Source: CAZSWS01 sp964610765 (GTDB taxonomy: Bacteria; Bacteroidota; Bacteroidia; Bacteroidales; Tannerellaceae). Taken from it: DNA of 8,873 nucleotides. Both the position numbers and the translations under genes were made by a program. Within the stretch, counting starts at the first letter, position 1, and every line of letters starts with the position of its first letter. Below, in pieces: positions 6,635 to 8,873 of this stretch. The DNA is taken from the NCBI GenBank assembly GCA_964610765.1, contig CAZSWS010000094.1, positions 1 through 8,873 of the forward strand, written 5' to 3'. The notes beneath the pieces were generated by a model. It ran no database searches, was not told the origin of the DNA, and saw nothing but the letters and a program-made list of their open reading frames with translations.

Positions 6635-8125
6635 ATGATGAAAAAGATATTACTCTCCGTTTTAATCATACTGAACTTTTCAGTTGTGCTCGTTGCTCAA
6701 GAAAGGCAACACCGGAAACTGACATTGGAAGAAAGCATCGAAGTGGCCAAAGAAAAAAGTTTACGCATGCTCACCCTTCAACAAAACCTGAAGCAAGCTG
6801 AGTATGACTTACAGTCGGCCATACGCAGCCAAAGAACACATATAGACCTCTCACTCACGCTGCCCAGCTACTCAGACCAAGTGTCTGAATGGAGAGACAG
6901 TTTGGGGGTATCTTACTACTCGGAAAAACAACTGGAGGTGAATGGTAATTTGATGATTCGCCAACCTTTACCGACTGACGGGAATATCTATATACAAAAT
7001 TCTTTATCCAGCGTGGACGACATGCGTAGAGATTTGCGCTCAACCTATGCACGCCTACGTATAGGACTAGAACAACCTATTGATGCCTTTTATGGCTACA
7101 ACAGTATTCGCTCCACACTGAAAAGAGCACAACTGGCTCATGAACGATCTAGCAAATCACTCAAAAGAGCAGAGCTGAATTTGATATACGACGTTAGTAA
7201 CTCCTACTACAACCTACTGTCACTACAAGAAAGTGCCAACATTGCACTGATGAACTTAGACAGACAGACGGAAGCATATGAAATGTCTAAAAATAAATAT
7301 GCGGCAGGACTTATTCGTGAGGTAGATGCCTTACAGATGGAGGTGGACCTGGCTGAAGCACAAAGTAATTACGACATGGCTGTGTTACGTCAGGAATCAT
7401 CCATCAACAATTTTAAAGAGATGTTGGGTATCAATCTGGAAGATAGCATCACACTAGAAAGTACCCTGGACTATGAGGTGGTGGTAATTAACCCTGACTT
7501 AGCAATTACTTATGCACTGGAAAACAGATTAGAAATCAGAGAACAAGACATTCAAATTGAACTCCAAAAAATCAGTATTAAACAACAAAAATCTCAACGA
7601 ATCATTAAAGCGAGCGTCAACGCCCACTATGAGCAAATCGGGTTTGACCAAGCTTACCAAAAGAATGTTTTCTCATCTATCGGAAGTTCGTATAGGAACT
7701 ATGGCGACCGACCGGCAAACTTTGGTGTAGGATTTACGGTCAGCATCCCCATCCTCGACTGGGGTGAAAACCGATCAAGAGTAAGAGCCGCTGAATCGCA
7801 GCTGAAAGAACATGAGTATAGTAAACTGCAAATAGAGCGGGAGATACAGACCGAAGTTAAAAATCTAGTGGCCAACATCAATAGTAACTTAAAACGTCTG
7901 CAACTCTTAGAGAAAAACGTGAGTGTAGCCGAAAAGAGTTTCGAGATTACACGTCAACGATATTCAGACGGTGATATTGATGCTGAATCATTATCCTTGG
8001 AAAGGAATCGTTTAAACACCGCTTACACGTCAAGATTAAGTGCATATATCAATTACCAGCTATCATTAGCCGACATTATGCGTAAAACATTCTATGACTT
8101 TAAGAACCAAAGAGAAATAAAGTAA
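6635..8125 (+). CDS. TolC-family outer-membrane efflux protein
   Basis: This 496-residue outer-membrane factor has an N-terminal Sec signal (core about 5-20, cleavage probably after Ala21) and no lipobox cysteine. ATG 6638 is an equally possible start. Two OEP-type repeats are visible. The first starts at LTLEESIEVAKEKS and has the strand segment GLEQPID (144-150) before long helices. The second has FTVSIPILDWGENRSR (367-382) followed by long helices ending ADIMRKTF. The P-I-x-D-W/F motif after the strand is typical of the family. A trimer would form the barrel and periplasmic alpha-tunnel that accepts the adaptor hairpins. It is the last gene of the operon, 21 bases after the ATPase gene. 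No convincing terminator follows; a 6-bp stem at 8184-8205 lacks a U-tract. Confidence 0.93.
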   Translation: MMKKILLSVLIILNFSVVLVAQERQHRKLTLEESIEVAKEKSLRMLTLQQNLKQAEYDLQSAIRSQRTHIDLSLTLPSYSDQVSEWRDSLGVSYYSEKQLEVNGNLMIRQPLPTDGNIYIQNSLSSVDDMRRDLRSTYARLRIGLEQPIDAFYGYNSIRSTLKRAQLAHERSSKSLKRAELNLIYDVSNSYYNLLSLQESANIALMNLDRQTEAYEMSKNKYAAGLIREVDALQMEVDLAEAQSNYDMAVLRQESSINNFKEMLGINLEDSITLESTLDYEVVVINPDLAITYALENRLEIREQDIQIELQKISIKQQKSQRIIKASVNAHYEQIGFDQAYQKNVFSSIGSSYRNYGDRPANFGVGFTVSIPILDWGENRSRVRAAESQLKEHEYSKLQIEREIQTEVKNLVANINSNLKRLQLLEKNVSVAEKSFEITRQRYSDGDIDAESLSLERNRLNTAYTSRLSAYINYQLSLADIMRKTFYDFKNQREIK

Positions 8126-8311
8126 TCAGCCCAAGAAAAAAACAAACTAAATCAAGTGTATGAGTAAGGTATTTCTTTATTATTAAACCCCTACTCCTCG
8201 GTTTAGTGCAGGTCTAGCATATAGTTCAATAGAATTACCATTTTAAAAACAAATACAACAAGCTAAAAATCAAACCCGGAAAACAAATTAAATATTTTTC
8301 CCTTTAGACCT

Positions 8312-8342
8312 ATTGTTATATTCAAAAAATGGTATATCTTTG
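8312..8342 (+). promoter_or_regulatory. Promoter of the tRNA-Asp gene
   Basis: ATTG (8312-8315), a 19-bp spacer and TATCTTTG (8335-8342) match the Bacteroides TTTG / TAnnTTTG promoter; the -7 element is exact. Transcription should start near 8350, giving a short 5' leader before the tRNA at 8382. This shows the tRNA is a separate transcription unit from the export operon. Confidence 0.7.
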
Positions 8343-8381
8343 CATCGCAATTGAGAGAGATTGCATCTCTAGAAAACATTT

Positions 8382-8455
8382 GGTGTGGTAGTTCAGTTGG
8401 TTAGAATACCTGCCTGTCACGCAGGGGGTCGCGGGTTCGAGTCCCGTCCATACCG
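8382..8455 (+). tRNA. tRNA-Asp (anticodon GTC)
   Basis: The gene is 74 bases long. The acceptor stem GGTGTGG (8382-8388) pairs with CCATACC (8448-8454) with one G-U pair, and the discriminator is G8455. The anticodon stem CCTGC (8409-8413) pairs with GCAGG (8421-8425); the loop CTGTCAC carries GTC at 8416-8418. The T arm is GCGGG / TTCGAGT / CCCGT (8431-8447), with a G-U pair closing at the outer end. The 3' CCA is not encoded and must be added enzymatically. All arms look intact. Confidence 0.98.
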
Positions 8456-8460
8456 CTTTA

Positions 8461-8494
8461 AAGCCTGATAATCGTTTGATTATCAGGCTTTTTT
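8461..8494 (+). terminator. Rho-independent terminator of tRNA-Asp
   Basis: AAGCCTGATAATC (8461-8473) is perfectly complementary to GATTATCAGGCTT (8478-8490), with loop GTTT and a run of T from 8489 to 8494. The stem starts five bases after the tRNA discriminator base, so it ends the tRNA transcript. Confidence 0.93.
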
Positions 8495-8501
8495 ATTTCA
8501 C

Positions 8502-8521
8502 TGTCGTGCATTTGTCGTGCA
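8502..8521. repeat. Paired TGTCGTGCA direct repeats downstream of tRNA-Asp
   Basis: TGTCGTGCA occurs at 8502-8510 and again at 8513-8521, separated by TT, so the copies lie 11 bp apart on about the same face of the helix. The pair lies directly after the tRNA terminator. Paired short repeats next to a tRNA gene are reminiscent of recombinase or regulator binding sites at an integrated element's end. No integrase is visible in the window, so this is inference. Confidence 0.6.
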
Positions 8522-8608
8522 AGCTTGAAAAACACACCCAGTTTTAGACTCATTTGAGAAATATTGTTACTTGATGGAAAATACAGAAAAACTTTATACA
8601 TTTACTTC

Positions 8609-8873
8609 ATGGCAACCAAAGTAAAAAACATATTTAAGTCTATTTCTACTTTCTTGATGGATAATTTCCACCAATCGCAAAATCTTGAATATCGACTACT
8701 CAAACGTGCACATCTACTCTATCAGTACGAAGTAATCAAGCAAAAGAAATCATTTGATAACTATATCAATGATTATCTAGCAGAAATACAAAACTTCACA
8801 TATCAATCTCCTAACGAGCTGCAAGAAAAGACTCGCATACATTCAAAAGTATCGAATCTACTTATTAGCAGAC
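8609..8873 (+). CDS. Partial unrecognised gene, cut by the window edge
   Basis: Eighty-eight codons are open from ATG 8609 to the end of the window. The product starts MATKVKNIFKSISTF and is basic, rich in aromatic residues and probably helical (LEYRLLKRAHLLYQYEVIK). There is no signal peptide, membrane segment or motif I recognise. ATG at 8657 (residue 17) is an alternative start. A -7-like TACATTTA at 8597-8604 lies too close to the first ATG to be persuasive. Its place after a tRNA gene and the TGTCGTGCA repeats suggests it may belong to an integrated element, but nothing in the visible part proves it. It could also be an ordinary chromosomal gene. Confidence 0.5.
   Translation, partial: MATKVKNIFKSISTFLMDNFHQSQNLEYRLLKRAHLLYQYEVIKQKKSFDNYINDYLAEIQNFTYQSPNELQEKTRIHSKVSNLLISR

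Noticed and set aside
8184..8205. TAAACC / GGTTTA stem as the export operon terminator
   Set aside because: The stem is only six pairs with a ten-base loop and no T-tract follows.
8356..8370. AGAGA / TCTCT hairpin in the tRNA leader, alternative to GCAAT / ATTGC (8347-8364)
   Set aside because: These are five-pair stems in a short leader that will be trimmed off; chance pairing is likely.

Overview
The window looks like a chromosomal segment from a member of the Bacteroidota, probably order Bacteroidales (Bacteroides, Parabacteroides or a relative). The base composition leans to AT. Promoter candidates have the TTG ... 19 bp ... TAnnTTTG form typical of that phylum, clear Shine-Dalgarno motifs are missing, and there is a dense set of short lipoproteins ending their signal peptides in [SG]-C. 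No gene is diagnostic at species level, so this assignment is an inference.

Layout. Positions 1-640 hold no convincing gene but contain a conspicuous 100-bp array of four 22-bp repeats built around the palindrome CACAGCTGTG (412-511). A promoter candidate (604-635) precedes a small cysteine-containing lipoprotein (673-1026). After a 92-bp gap a tightly packed six-gene plus-strand operon runs from 1119 to 8125: three different lipoprotein periplasmic adaptors of the HlyD/MacA type (A1 1119-2441, A2 2413-3663, A3 3663-4661), a MacB-type permease without its own ATPase domain (4668-5906), the separate ABC ATPase (5918-6613) and a TolC-type outer-membrane factor (6635-8125). Downstream is an independent tRNA-Asp(GTC) unit with a promoter (8312-8342) and a strong terminator (8461-8494). 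Then come two TGTCGTGCA direct repeats and the first 88 codons of an unrecognised gene cut by the window edge.

How the genes work together. The six-gene operon encodes a complete tripartite MacAB-TolC-like export machine. The ATPase and permease form the inner-membrane mechanotransmission unit, the adaptors bridge the periplasm, and the outer-membrane factor is the exit duct. The unusual part is the adaptor set. One adaptor normally serves one pump, but here three diverged, co-translated adaptors precede one permease. The third lacks the C-terminal membrane-proximal domain and ends just after the beta-barrel. That points to a possible hetero-oligomeric adaptor ring, which is the best candidate in this window for an undescribed arrangement. 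No substrate, peptide precursor or regulator is encoded here, so the cargo cannot be inferred.
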